From NCBI GenBank assembly GCA_045614605.1, contig JAZLDH010000012.1, positions 180,052 to 244,051 on the forward strand: a DNA stretch of 64,000 nt, written 5' to 3'. Made by a program: the position numbers and the translations under genes. The notes under the pieces were generated by a model. The model was given only the letters and a program-made list of their open reading frames with translations. It was not told the origin of the DNA and ran no database searches. Of the stretch, positions 52,539-61,284 are shown piece by piece (positions within the stretch are counted from its first letter, which is position 1; each line of letters begins with the position of its first letter). This stretch comes from Onthomorpha sp937906975. Its GTDB lineage: Bacteria > Bacteroidota > Bacteroidia > Bacteroidales > P3.

Positions 52539-52560
52539 TGCTTTTTCTTTTTTTTAGTGT

Positions 52561-52818
52561 TTATTCACGTTCCATTCCTAATTGTCTGTAGATTTCATCT
52601 AGGAGTTTTTCTTCTGTGCATTCTTGGATTAGCACATCTCCTACTTTTGCGTATGGTGGTTTTGCTACGCCTTCCATGTCATGACAGCCTAAGCATGCTG
52701 AGCCTATCATTTCTACTTTGTCTTTAATGTCTTCTGGCAAATTCTTTTTCATTTTTGCCAATTCTTCACCTCCTGTTATGTAACAGTAAGTGCCTACACA
52801 AATTCTTACGTTTAACAT
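52561..52818 (-). CDS. thioredoxin-like [2Fe-2S] ferredoxin
   Basis: 85 residues, with cysteines C7 and C12 (CVGTYC) and C42 and C45 (ACLGCH). This is the thioredoxin-like ferredoxin fold found in NuoE/HndA subunits, with a shortened second pair (CxxC). It likely passes electrons to or from the adjoining [FeFe] hydrogenase. A second small ferredoxin of similar type opens the operon. It is flanked at 25 bp by the SpoIIE-type phosphatase gene and at 22 bp by the hydrogenase gene. Confidence 0.8.
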   Translation of the reverse strand: MLNVRICVGTYCYITGGEELAKMKKNLPEDIKDKVEMIGSACLGCHDMEGVAKPPYAKVGDVLIQECTEEKLLDEIYRQLGMERE

Positions 52819-52843
52819 ATTATTTTTCGTTTTTTATTTTTTA

Positions 52844-54043
52844 TTATATAAATTGCATTTTTACGTCTTTCATAAATTTGTTCTCTAATAGCGAGGCTAT
52901 GTTTTTTACTACGTTTCTTCGTATTTCCAACTCCACTGGTAGGCTTGGGTCTTGGTGTGCTACGTTGATTTTTGTGCCTACTAATAGGTCTATTATGTCG
53001 GCGTCTAATATCATTCTTAGCATATCCCACGCTGGACCTTGGCCTGAAAGGTCGGTTGTTGGACCTTTGCGAAGGATTTCTACTAATGCGCCTAAGGTTA
53101 TGATACCTTCGGTCATTAGGTCTATGCCTTCCATTTCGGATTTTGGTGGAAGTCCTGCTACTATGTCGTCTATGTTTACGGTTATTTCTTTTTTAAGTTC
53201 TCTTGATAGGATTTGTGAGGTGGTTCCTCCACAAACTATTTTTTTCCCTTCGTATGAGGATACGATTTCGGCAAGATATTTGTCTTTTGTTTCGGAAAAT
53301 GGTGGTCCTGTACAGATTAAGAGTTTTCTTGGCTTTCTTACGTACATTACCACGCATGATGTGTCGTCTTTTGGTCGGAGTATGTCGTTGAGTTCTGCTT
53401 GTTTTACGATTTTCATCGAGAGTTCTCTGGCTGAGATGTGTGGTTGTTGTTTTAATGCATCTTCTATGAAATCGTATACTAAGTCGCCCCAACCAAATGG
53501 CATATCCATGTTTCCTATTCCTGATTGTGTTACTCCATCGGAATAGAATATTATTCTGTCTTCTTTTTGTAGGGTTATGTTTGAGAGTTTTAGTCGTCTT
53601 TCGTCTAAGGAGGCTCCTGTGTCTCCTCGGTGTATGATTGTGTCGCTTCCTTCTATTTTTTGTACTTTGCCGTTTCTGACTAAGATTAGCGAGGGGTTGT
53701 CATATTCTACTATGTTTGCTTCTCCGTTTGAATCAACATCTACTATGGTGAAGGTGGAATAGCTTATGTTTCTTACGCTATCAACAGGCAATGTGTTCAT
53801 TATGGATTGTACGGTACGAATAATGGGTTCGTGTCTTACTCTGAAATTCATTGCCATTGAGGCTGTCATTGTTGAAAGTACGTTGGCTTTTACTCCACTG
53901 CCTAATCCATCGGATAGGACCGCTATGTTACGATTTTCTCCTGCACATTTGCGAAGTAAAACAGAGTCTCCACAAACAATGTTTTTGTGTTTGTTGTTTT
54001 GATAGCTTCCTACTTCTATGAATAGTTTTTCTTTATTCAACAT
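52844..54043 (-). CDS. SpoIIE-type PP2C phosphatase of the hydrogenase cluster
   Basis: 399 residues. The first 215 residues are a SpoIIE/PP2C-like phosphatase domain: VLSDGLGSGVKANVLST with the metal aspartate, IIFYSDGVTQSG, and RPKDDTSCVVMYV with the C-terminal DD metal pair. The last 180 residues (KKIVCGGTTSQILSRELKKE onward) form a conserved extra domain that I associate with this cluster but cannot name. It stands between the PAS-containing hydrogenase and the ferredoxin, so H2 or redox sensed by the former is probably turned into dephosphorylation of an unknown target. Gaps to the neighbours are 11 and 25 bp. Confidence 0.82.
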   Translation of the reverse strand: MLNKEKLFIEVGSYQNNKHKNIVCGDSVLLRKCAGENRNIAVLSDGLGSGVKANVLSTMTASMAMNFRVRHEPIIRTVQSIMNTLPVDSVRNISYSTFTIVDVDSNGEANIVEYDNPSLILVRNGKVQKIEGSDTIIHRGDTGASLDERRLKLSNITLQKEDRIIFYSDGVTQSGIGNMDMPFGWGDLVYDFIEDALKQQPHISARELSMKIVKQAELNDILRPKDDTSCVVMYVRKPRKLLICTGPPFSETKDKYLAEIVSSYEGKKIVCGGTTSQILSRELKKEITVNIDDIVAGLPPKSEMEGIDLMTEGIITLGALVEILRKGPTTDLSGQGPAWDMLRMILDADIIDLLVGTKINVAHQDPSLPVELEIRRNVVKNIASLLENKFMKDVKMQFI

Positions 54044-54054
54044 TTCTTAGAAAT

Positions 54055-55836
54055 TTATAGGTCAAAGGTCAATGGTATGTCTTTTTTTTCTTTGTCTTTG
54101 TGTGATTCTACTATGGAATTGAGCATCGCTTCTGTGTATGAGGCGTTCTCTCCTAATAGAAAGGCTATTTTTTGTACGACTTTCATGTTTTCCATAATCA
54201 CATCTTGTGTTCTCTTTAAGACTATGTCTTTTCTCACCTCTGGTGCGTGAAGGTTTTGAAGGATTCCACACACTAAAGAGAAGTCTTGTACTGAGAAGAT
54301 TGATAAGCCATAATAGTTGTCGCCATCTCTTATGTCTTGTTCTAAGACGTCTACTCCGGTGCTTAATACTGAGGAGAAGAATTTGTGGAATGGTACGAGT
54401 TTTGTAATGTCTGCTCCGTGTAATCCTGGGTTGTCATCGTATAATGCTTTGACTTCTTCGCCAAGCATTGAGGCAAATTTTTCGTTTGAGTCTACTATTT
54501 TTAAGCTTTCGTTTACTAAGACTATTCCTTGTGGGATTTTCTTTAATAGAATATTGGTTTTGTCTTGTGCTATTTTACGCATGTAGGATACACACATGTC
54601 ATTTTCTGCTCTTCCATCAATTAGGGCTTTTGCGAATTGACGGCAAGTGTCGTAACCACAGCCTCCGCAGTTTAATTCGTCTGCTTCGCTTTTTTTGTTT
54701 ACTCTTTTTAGTGCTTCTTGTATTTGTTGTTGTGTGTATTCTTTTTGTTCTACGGCTTTTATGTAGTCGTAATTTTCTGATATGTCTAATTTATTTAATA
54801 TGTCTTCGTAATTGTGTTCTTCTTTGTTGGTATTTACATTTTTAAGCACTTGTACTCTCTTTGTTGCTGAGGAACATGCCTCATTTGAGCAAGGCCCTTT
54901 TATGCAACCGCCTTCACAGGTCATTAGTTCTAAGAATGTTTTGCAACTTGTATCTAATTGTTTGAAGTCGGAAAGGATTTCTTTTATGTTTTGTACGCCT
55001 GAGAATGTCATATAGCGTGCATCTACATTTCCTGTATTGTGATTGATTCTTGCCTCTGTGGTTGTGATGCTATCTATCATATTTGTTAGCATTCCTCCAT
55101 CTATTGGATATAGGTTTCCTTTTGAGGCTTTGAATGGGAAGAAGACGTCTTCCTCTGTTGGTTGCATAAATTCAAAGTAAATGCCCATGTCATCGAACAA
55201 TTCTTTGATTTCTTGGAATGTTAAAACGAAATCTATCTTGTCTGTAAATTGATCTATTTCTGTTTTCTTGGCTGCACAAGGTCCTACAAAGGCTACTTTT
55301 ACGTTTGGATAGATGCTTTTTAAGAATAACGAGTGTGTAATCATTGGTGAAAACACTGGAACTATGTATGAGGAGTATTCTGGATAGTATTTTTTTATTA
55401 GTTGAACTGCGGAAGGACAACATGATGATATATACACTCCATTTGGTTGCTCATCTATCCATGCCTTTGTGGCTTCTGCTACTTTTTCTGCTCCTATTGC
55501 TGTTTCTGATACTTGCCAAAAACCTGCTTCTTTGAAAGCTGCTATTACTTTGTGAATGTCTTCTTTGGCGTATTCGCTTAGATAACTTGGTGCTAAGGAA
55601 ACAATGATTTTTTCTTGTCGCATCAAGGATTGTTTCAACGAGGCTAAGTCATTTCTAACTTTTTTCGTACCATTCGGACATATTAGGGTACAAGTACCAC
55701 AATAAATACATAAATCAGGAACGATTGAGGCCGAACCTGATTCTAACTTGATTGCTTTAACAGGACATGCTTTTACACATCTGTAACAATCTTGACAATT
55801 ACTTTTTTCTGTATAAACAGGAGCAGTATTTTGCAT
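54055..55836 (-). CDS. sensory [FeFe] hydrogenase with PAS domain (group C type)
   Basis: 593 residues. Order: two [4Fe-4S] motifs (CQDCYRCVKACP, C14-C24; CIYCGTCTLICP, C43-C53), then an H-cluster domain with L1 SSCCPSA (C139, C140), L2 GPCAAKKTE (C187) and L3 MTCEGGCIKG (C307, C311). It continues with a four-cysteine Fe-S domain (CGGCGYDTC and C415, as in RnfB) and a PAS domain at about 432-540 (GIVLVNESLKIVDSNEKFASML), then a C-terminal helical part. The modified loops and the PAS domain mark it as an H2 sensor rather than a catalyst. It has no kinase domain; the adjacent SpoIIE-type phosphatase is the likely output. Second gene of the operon, 12 bp after the first ferredoxin gene. Confidence 0.88.
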   Translation of the reverse strand: MQNTAPVYTEKSNCQDCYRCVKACPVKAIKLESGSASIVPDLCIYCGTCTLICPNGTKKVRNDLASLKQSLMRQEKIIVSLAPSYLSEYAKEDIHKVIAAFKEAGFWQVSETAIGAEKVAEATKAWIDEQPNGVYISSCCPSAVQLIKKYYPEYSSYIVPVFSPMITHSLFLKSIYPNVKVAFVGPCAAKKTEIDQFTDKIDFVLTFQEIKELFDDMGIYFEFMQPTEEDVFFPFKASKGNLYPIDGGMLTNMIDSITTTEARINHNTGNVDARYMTFSGVQNIKEILSDFKQLDTSCKTFLELMTCEGGCIKGPCSNEACSSATKRVQVLKNVNTNKEEHNYEDILNKLDISENYDYIKAVEQKEYTQQQIQEALKRVNKKSEADELNCGGCGYDTCRQFAKALIDGRAENDMCVSYMRKIAQDKTNILLKKIPQGIVLVNESLKIVDSNEKFASMLGEEVKALYDDNPGLHGADITKLVPFHKFFSSVLSTGVDVLEQDIRDGDNYYGLSIFSVQDFSLVCGILQNLHAPEVRKDIVLKRTQDVIMENMKVVQKIAFLLGENASYTEAMLNSIVESHKDKEKKDIPLTFDL

Positions 55837-55848
55837 AGCAAACTAATT

Positions 55849-56094
55849 TTAAAGTCCAAACTTATTGTTTAATATCTCTAACAATTTTGTTTTATTCACC
55901 ATTGTAAACATCTCTCCATCAATTATCACAACTGGTCCTTGGCTACATTGTTGAGAGCATAATTGTCCTTTGAAAGTAATCTTTGCTTTAAGGTCATTAA
56001 CTTTAAGATATTCTTGAATAAATTCAAGGTTTTTGTTATTTCCTCTTGCAAAACAAGAACTACCTAAACAAATTATTATTTCCTTTTTTTCCAT
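55849..56094 (-). CDS. NuoE-like [2Fe-2S] ferredoxin
   Basis: 81 residues, with CLGSSC (C9, C14) and CSQQC (C46, C50): the C-x4-C and C-x3-C pattern of the thioredoxin-like ferredoxin family (NuoE, HydC and HndA C-terminus). It probably supplies electrons to the sensory hydrogenase encoded 12 bp downstream. It starts 23 bp after the ettA stop codon on the same strand, so read-through from recJ-ettA is possible; no clear promoter was found in the short gap. Confidence 0.82.
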   Translation of the reverse strand: MEKKEIIICLGSSCFARGNNKNLEFIQEYLKVNDLKAKITFKGQLCSQQCSQGPVVIIDGEMFTMVNKTKLLEILNNKFGL

Positions 56095-56117
56095 TGTTAT
56101 ATTGTGTTTTTATTATT

Positions 56118-57800
56118 TTAATCTGAAATTAATTTTTTATATCTCACTCTTTTTGGTGTTGAATCGCCTAAACGTTTTTTCTTGTTTTCTTCATAGTCAG
56201 AATATGAACCTTCAAAGAAATAAACTTGTGAATCGCCTTCAAATGCTAAGATATGTGTAGCAATTCTGTCTAAGAACCATCTATCGTGAGAGATTACAAC
56301 AGCACAACCTGCAAAATTTTCTAATCCTTCTTCCAAAGCACGTAATGTGTTTACGTCTATGTCGTTAGTAGGCTCGTCTAATAAAAGAACATTCGCTTCA
56401 CTCTTTAAAGTCATTGCTAAATGTAAACGATTTCTTTCTCCTCCTGATAGGATACCTGTTTTCTTATTTTGATCTGTTCCTGAGAAATTGAATCTTGAAA
56501 CGTATGCTCTTGAATTAACTAATCTTCCTCCTAATGCTATTTGTTCGTTTCCTTCTGAAATTACTTCCCAAACATTCTTTTCTGGATCAATATCTTGGTG
56601 TTGTTGATCTACATAGCCAACTTTTACAGTAGGACCTACGTCAAATGAACCTGTATCAGGAGTTTCCAATCCCATTATCATTCTAAATAGAGTTGTTTTT
56701 CCTGCTCCATTTGGTCCAATCACACCTACGATTCCTGCAGGTGGTAGAGAAAAACTCAAATTCTCAAACAATAATTTATCTCCGTATGCCTTTGAGATAG
56801 AATTAACCTCTATAACTTTGTCGCCAAGACGAGGACCATTTGGAATAAAGATTTCTAATTTTTCTTCTTTTTCCTTAACATCTTGACTCATCATTTGCTC
56901 GTAAGAACTCAATCTGGCTTTACCCTTAGCCTGTCTTGCTTTTGGTGTCATTCTCACCCATTCTAACTCTCTTTGAAGAGTTTTCCTTCTTTTACTTTCT
57001 TGTTTTTCTTCCATTTCAAGACGTTTTGTCTTTTGGTCTAACCAAGAAGTATAATTTCCTTGCCATGGAATACCCTCTCCTCTATCAAGTTCTAATATCC
57101 AACCTGCAACATTATCTAAGAAATATCTATCGTGAGTAACTGCAATAACTGTTCCTTTATATTGTTGTAAATGTTGTTCTAACCATTCTATACTTTCTGC
57201 ATCTAAGTGGTTAGTAGGCTCGTCTAATAATAATATATCTGGTTCTTGTAGCAATATTCTACACAACGCAACACGTCTTCTTTCTCCTCCTGAAAGATTT
57301 TTCACCAAAGCATCATCTGGTGGGCAACGCAACGCATCCATTGCACGTTCAAGTTTATTATCAAGATTCCAAGCATCGTGTTGTTCCATTAACTCTGTCA
57401 ATTCTCCTTGACGTTCAATGAGTGCTGCCATTTCTTCATCGCTCATAGGCTCACAGAACTTCATATTAACTTGTTCATATTCTGCAATCAAATCAGAAAC
57501 CTCCTTAACGCCTTCAAGAACAATTTCCTTTACTGTTTTTGTATCGTCTAGTTGAGGCTCTTGTTCTAAATAGCCAACAGAATAACCTGGAGAAAAATGC
57601 ACCTCACCTTGATGAGACTTATCAAGTCCTGCAATAATCTTTAAAAGAGTAGATTTACCAGAACCATTCAAACCGATTATACCAATCTTTGCCCCATAAT
57701 AGAAGGACAAATATATATCTTTTAAAATTTGTCTGCTTGGTGGTATTAATTTACCAACACCAACCATTGAAAATATAATCTTTTTATCGTCTTGTGCCAT
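56118..57800 (-). CDS. ettA: energy-dependent translational throttle protein EttA
   Basis: 560 residues, ABC-F family with two ATP-binding cassettes and no membrane part. Walker A motifs are GLNGSGKST (43-51) and GPNGAGKTT in the second half. Signature motifs are LSGGERRRVALCR and LSGGERNRLHLAM, and Walker B LLLDEPTNHLD and LLLDEPTNDID. The first half carries the long arm (TELMEQHDAWNLDNKLE) characteristic of EttA, which gates the ribosomal E site according to ATP/ADP ratio. It sits 19 bp after recJ on the same strand. Confidence 0.93.
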   Translation of the reverse strand: MAQDDKKIIFSMVGVGKLIPPSRQILKDIYLSFYYGAKIGIIGLNGSGKSTLLKIIAGLDKSHQGEVHFSPGYSVGYLEQEPQLDDTKTVKEIVLEGVKEVSDLIAEYEQVNMKFCEPMSDEEMAALIERQGELTELMEQHDAWNLDNKLERAMDALRCPPDDALVKNLSGGERRRVALCRILLQEPDILLLDEPTNHLDAESIEWLEQHLQQYKGTVIAVTHDRYFLDNVAGWILELDRGEGIPWQGNYTSWLDQKTKRLEMEEKQESKRRKTLQRELEWVRMTPKARQAKGKARLSSYEQMMSQDVKEKEEKLEIFIPNGPRLGDKVIEVNSISKAYGDKLLFENLSFSLPPAGIVGVIGPNGAGKTTLFRMIMGLETPDTGSFDVGPTVKVGYVDQQHQDIDPEKNVWEVISEGNEQIALGGRLVNSRAYVSRFNFSGTDQNKKTGILSGGERNRLHLAMTLKSEANVLLLDEPTNDIDVNTLRALEEGLENFAGCAVVISHDRWFLDRIATHILAFEGDSQVYFFEGSYSDYEENKKKRLGDSTPKRVRYKKLISD

Positions 57801-57819
57801 AATCTTTTATAAAAATATA

Positions 57820-59595
57820 TTAACTAATTATTTTTAAATCCTTTAAATTCAACTGCAAAGATGTTTTTCCTTGAAAATCATTCTCATCAATCTGATAACA
57901 AATATCAAACATACTGCCTTTGCTAACTTCTTTTTGATGTTCTGCAAGACCAAAACCAATACAATCAAAAGGGAAAGAAGACTTTTCTCTGGAAACAGCA
58001 GAAAGCTTTAAATGCTTACTACCAACAGTTCTTGCAAAACCTGTATCCATCAAACGTTTGCTACAAAAAATAGGAATATTATTTTCAGGTCCAAAAGGAG
58101 CAAACTGTTTTAAAATTCTAAATAAACGAGGAGTTATATTCCCCAGCTCTATTTCCAAATCAATCTCGATTTCAGGAACCATTTGAGAATCAGAAATAGA
58201 ATTTTCCACTTGCTTTTCAAATAAAGCTTTAAACTCTTCAAGATTCTTTTCTGGAAGACTTAACCCCGCTGCAAACTTATGACCTCCAAAGTGAGTAAGC
58301 AAATGAGAACAAGACTCAATAGCAGCATAAATATCAAAATCCTTTACACTTCTTGCAGAACCAGTAATCAAATCATTACTCTTTGTAAAGACAATAGTAG
58401 GCTTGTAATATTGCTCAATAAGACGAGAAGCAACAATACCAATAACCCCCTTATGCCAAGTCTCCCCATAAACAACAGTAGTCTTTTTAGAAGCCAAATC
58501 CTTAGAAGCATTCAACATTTCCTTTGCCTGCTCTGTTGCCTGTTTATCTAAATCTTTTCTTTGCTTATTATTTTCATCAATTTCTTTTGCAATAAGTTCT
58601 ACCTCCTCACGATTTGCAGACTTTAAAAGTTCAACAGCCTTTCTACCACTCTCCATTCTACCAGCAGCATTGATTCTTGGCCCTACCAAAAACACCAAAT
58701 CAGAAATAATTAACTTTCTACTGAAATAATCCTTTGAATTTGCCTCATGCTTAATATTACTATAAGACAAAATAGCCTCAATACCAACACGAGGACGCTT
58801 GTTTATAACCTTCAAACCATAATATGCCAAAACCCTATTTTCACCAGTCAAAGGCACAACATCGGCAGCAATACTTATAGCAACAAGATCTAAATAATTT
58901 AATATCTCCTCAAAAGGTCTATTCTTTTCTTTTTGAATAGCTTGTACCAATTTAAAGCCAATACCACAACCACTCAACTCCTTATAAGGATAAGTAGAAT
59001 CCACTCTCTTTGGATCTAAAACAGCCCACGCCTCAGGCAAAGTATCAGAAGGCAAATGGTGATCACAAACAATGAAATCAACACCCTTTTGCTTAGCATA
59101 TAAAATTTCTTCATGAGCCTTAATTCCACAATCCAAACAAATAATCAATTTAACATCATTATCCACAGCATAATCTATACCTTTTATAGACACGCCATAA
59201 CCTTCCGAATAACGATCTGGAATATAGAAATCAATATTAGAAGAAAACTTTTCAAGATAAGAAAAAACCAAAGCCACAGCAGAAGTACCATCAACATCAT
59301 AATCCCCATACACCAAAATCTTCTCATTACCCTTTATCGCAACCAAAATCCTCTCTACCGCCTTATCCATATCATTCATCAAATAAGGATCATGCAAATG
59401 CTCATACTTTGGTCTAAAAAAACGCTCTGCCTCCTCATACGAAGCTATTCCTCTTTGCACTAATAACTCAGCAACTATCTCATAAGTAAACAAATCATCG
59501 TTCCCTGCATTATTTTTACCAACGCAAAGTTGCTTAGCCAAACGACTAACCACCTCTCTATCACCTCGTTCCTTAAAAGCCCAACGTTTTTCCAT
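57820..59595 (-). CDS. recJ: single-stranded-DNA-specific exonuclease RecJ
   Basis: 591 residues, the normal RecJ size. DHH phosphoesterase: metal-binding DYDVDG at 98-103, DHH at 178-180 in FIVCDHHLPSD, and the DHHA1 motif GGHKFAAGLS. It degrades 5'-ended single strands in RecF-pathway and mismatch repair, in line with recO elsewhere in the window. The ATG at 59595 gives MEKRWAFKERGD. The probable promoter lies further upstream (59731-59761), so the leader would be about 130 nt. Confidence 0.95.
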   Translation of the reverse strand: MEKRWAFKERGDREVVSRLAKQLCVGKNNAGNDDLFTYEIVAELLVQRGIASYEEAERFFRPKYEHLHDPYLMNDMDKAVERILVAIKGNEKILVYGDYDVDGTSAVALVFSYLEKFSSNIDFYIPDRYSEGYGVSIKGIDYAVDNDVKLIICLDCGIKAHEEILYAKQKGVDFIVCDHHLPSDTLPEAWAVLDPKRVDSTYPYKELSGCGIGFKLVQAIQKEKNRPFEEILNYLDLVAISIAADVVPLTGENRVLAYYGLKVINKRPRVGIEAILSYSNIKHEANSKDYFSRKLIISDLVFLVGPRINAAGRMESGRKAVELLKSANREEVELIAKEIDENNKQRKDLDKQATEQAKEMLNASKDLASKKTTVVYGETWHKGVIGIVASRLIEQYYKPTIVFTKSNDLITGSARSVKDFDIYAAIESCSHLLTHFGGHKFAAGLSLPEKNLEEFKALFEKQVENSISDSQMVPEIEIDLEIELGNITPRLFRILKQFAPFGPENNIPIFCSKRLMDTGFARTVGSKHLKLSAVSREKSSFPFDCIGFGLAEHQKEVSKGSMFDICYQIDENDFQGKTSLQLNLKDLKIIS

Positions 59596-60012
59596 ACTAT
59601 TATTTTAGTCGGTAAAATAACACCGCATTGATTTATAATTATTTATTTCTCCACTATTCCTCTTTGTTTTCCGAAACTATTTCATACATTATAGCCCATT
59701 CTACAAAATTTTCAAAAAGCGAATTCGCGACAAAGATAAGAAAAAACAACGAGGCCACAAACTTTTTTAAACAATATTTATTCTTCAACAACGACACTAC
59801 CACTCACAATTCAGACAAAAAATAATAAGGGCTAAAAAAACAAATTGTAAATTAGCAACAAAAACAAAAGAAAAAAAGCATAAATACAAAGGAGAAATAA
59901 CTCTTTGTTTTATTAAAAAAAATTAAAGAAAAAATTAAAAAAAGCAAAGAAAAAATTCAAAAAAGCAAAGACTTTTTTTTATTAGAAATACAATCGTTTA
60001 TACTTTGTAGAA
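59596..60012. other. 417-bp gap between recJ and the defence-like operon
   Basis: Apart from the recJ promoter and leader I see copy G of the tract family at about 59901-59985: AAAGAAAAAA, AAAGCAAAGAAAAAA and AAAGCAAAGACTTTTTTTT. It can form a hairpin with TTTGTTTTATT upstream and probably stops transcription of the gene ending at 60013. No convincing coding sequence was found. Confidence 0.6.
59731..59761 (-). promoter_or_regulatory. promoter of recJ-ettA (and possibly the hydrogenase operon)
   Basis: Minus-strand TTTG (plus CAAA, 59758-59761), 19 bp, TATCTTTG (plus CAAAGATA, 59731-59738). Both boxes and the spacing are perfect. It leaves a leader of about 130 nt with a GCGAATTCGC palindrome just after the predicted start (plus strand 59719-59728). 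Confidence 0.65.
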
Positions 60013-61257
60013 TCATTCATTTGATGAAATGACAGAAAATGCTTCAATAATTGGAGATACAAATGAAAAGGTATCATCTGTTTCCACCCTCGTCAAAGTA
60101 GGAAATACACAATCCTTTACATTGTCAATAATAGCTTCACTGCTAATTAAGTATTGGTCTTCACTCTCTTTAGTCACTTTATTAAAAGACAACATTTCTG
60201 CATGAGCATCCATCATTCGGCACCTATAGTCCAAATTTAATAATTCTGGATTATTATAATAGATCATCTCTCCCACATGAAAAACAGCAATAATATCTGC
60301 ACCTGATTTAATATCTGATGCAATTTCGTTTATCTTTCGATAAGTTGTTGTTTTAACAGATGAATCATACATAACCATATACAAAATACCATCATTCGTC
60401 AAGGTTAACAATGTTGGCATAATCTTTTTTTGTATATAAAAACAAAAAATATGCATTCGCTTAAAAGCTTCAAATGTGTCTTGTACAAAGTCGTTAGTAA
60501 TTCCTACACCGAGTGATTTACAAAACATAGCATATTTAATCCCCGTAGGAACAGGGGTAATAAATTCGATTCTGTCACCTTTCTCAAAAATTTTATCTTC
60601 CCTATAAAAAACATAGTCATCAACGAACCAGGCTTCTTTAGGAACTTTTAAAAATTTAAGTTCAGAAATCTTGTCTTGTATAATCTCACGAGATTTTGAG
60701 GCTTCAATACTGATTACTTTATCAAGGTCTGTTAATAATGAAAGAATAGAATTTACTCCATAATCTATGGTAGCAAACAAATTAACATCCGTACCAACTT
60801 CTTTATAAATAAATTCAGTAGAAAAATATACTTCAATGGCAGGAATGTTTTCAATAATATTTTTTACGGACTCAATCAGAGTGATGTAATCTACTTCATC
60901 TTCAATAGTAAATTTCTTAGAAGGAAAGACACCTTTTATATGTGGCAAATATAGATTTAATATCAGTTGCTTTTCCAATGCAAATGGTTTTTCTTTAAGC
61001 ACTTCATTTCGCTTATTTAATAACCATGAGCATTGAGGATTTTTTAAATATTTATCACGTAGTCGTTCATATGCAGATACGTAATCAGTATGTGCTAATG
61101 ATTTTTGCAAAACAAATGTAATATTACGATATTCAGCCAAAAAGCTATCAATACACGCAATATTATCAAATAAATCTTGGCCTTTACTAAATCTCTCCAA
61201 ACTATTAAGAGCTGCATATAATTTTTGGTATGCAGGTAATAAAAAATCCTCATTCAT
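60013..61257 (-). CDS. protein of unknown function, third gene of the defence-like operon
   Basis: 414 residues; I do not recognise it. There is no signal peptide or clear membrane helix. The N-terminal half is helical (YQKLYAALNSLERFSKG onward), and the second half contains beta-type segments (RIEFITPVPTGIKYAMF, DGILYMVMYDSSVKT, ADIIAVFHVGEMIYY). No nuclease or nucleotide-binding motif could be identified by eye. It starts 27 bp after the DUF4435 frame and ends in a repeat-rich terminator, so it belongs to the same transcript as the ATPase and DUF4435 genes. A helper, sensor or immunity role in that system is possible but unproven. Confidence 0.7.
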   Translation of the reverse strand: MNEDFLLPAYQKLYAALNSLERFSKGQDLFDNIACIDSFLAEYRNITFVLQKSLAHTDYVSAYERLRDKYLKNPQCSWLLNKRNEVLKEKPFALEKQLILNLYLPHIKGVFPSKKFTIEDEVDYITLIESVKNIIENIPAIEVYFSTEFIYKEVGTDVNLFATIDYGVNSILSLLTDLDKVISIEASKSREIIQDKISELKFLKVPKEAWFVDDYVFYREDKIFEKGDRIEFITPVPTGIKYAMFCKSLGVGITNDFVQDTFEAFKRMHIFCFYIQKKIMPTLLTLTNDGILYMVMYDSSVKTTTYRKINEIASDIKSGADIIAVFHVGEMIYYNNPELLNLDYRCRMMDAHAEMLSFNKVTKESEDQYLISSEAIIDNVKDCVFPTLTRVETDDTFSFVSPIIEAFSVISSNE

Positions 61258-61284
61258 CTTAAGTAATATTAACTCAGATATAAG

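Noticed and set aside
59628..59825. 65-codon plus-strand frame in the recJ upstream gap
   Set aside because: It runs antisense through the recJ promoter and leader, has A/T-driven composition (FNNDTTTHNSDKK), and shows no recognisable motif.
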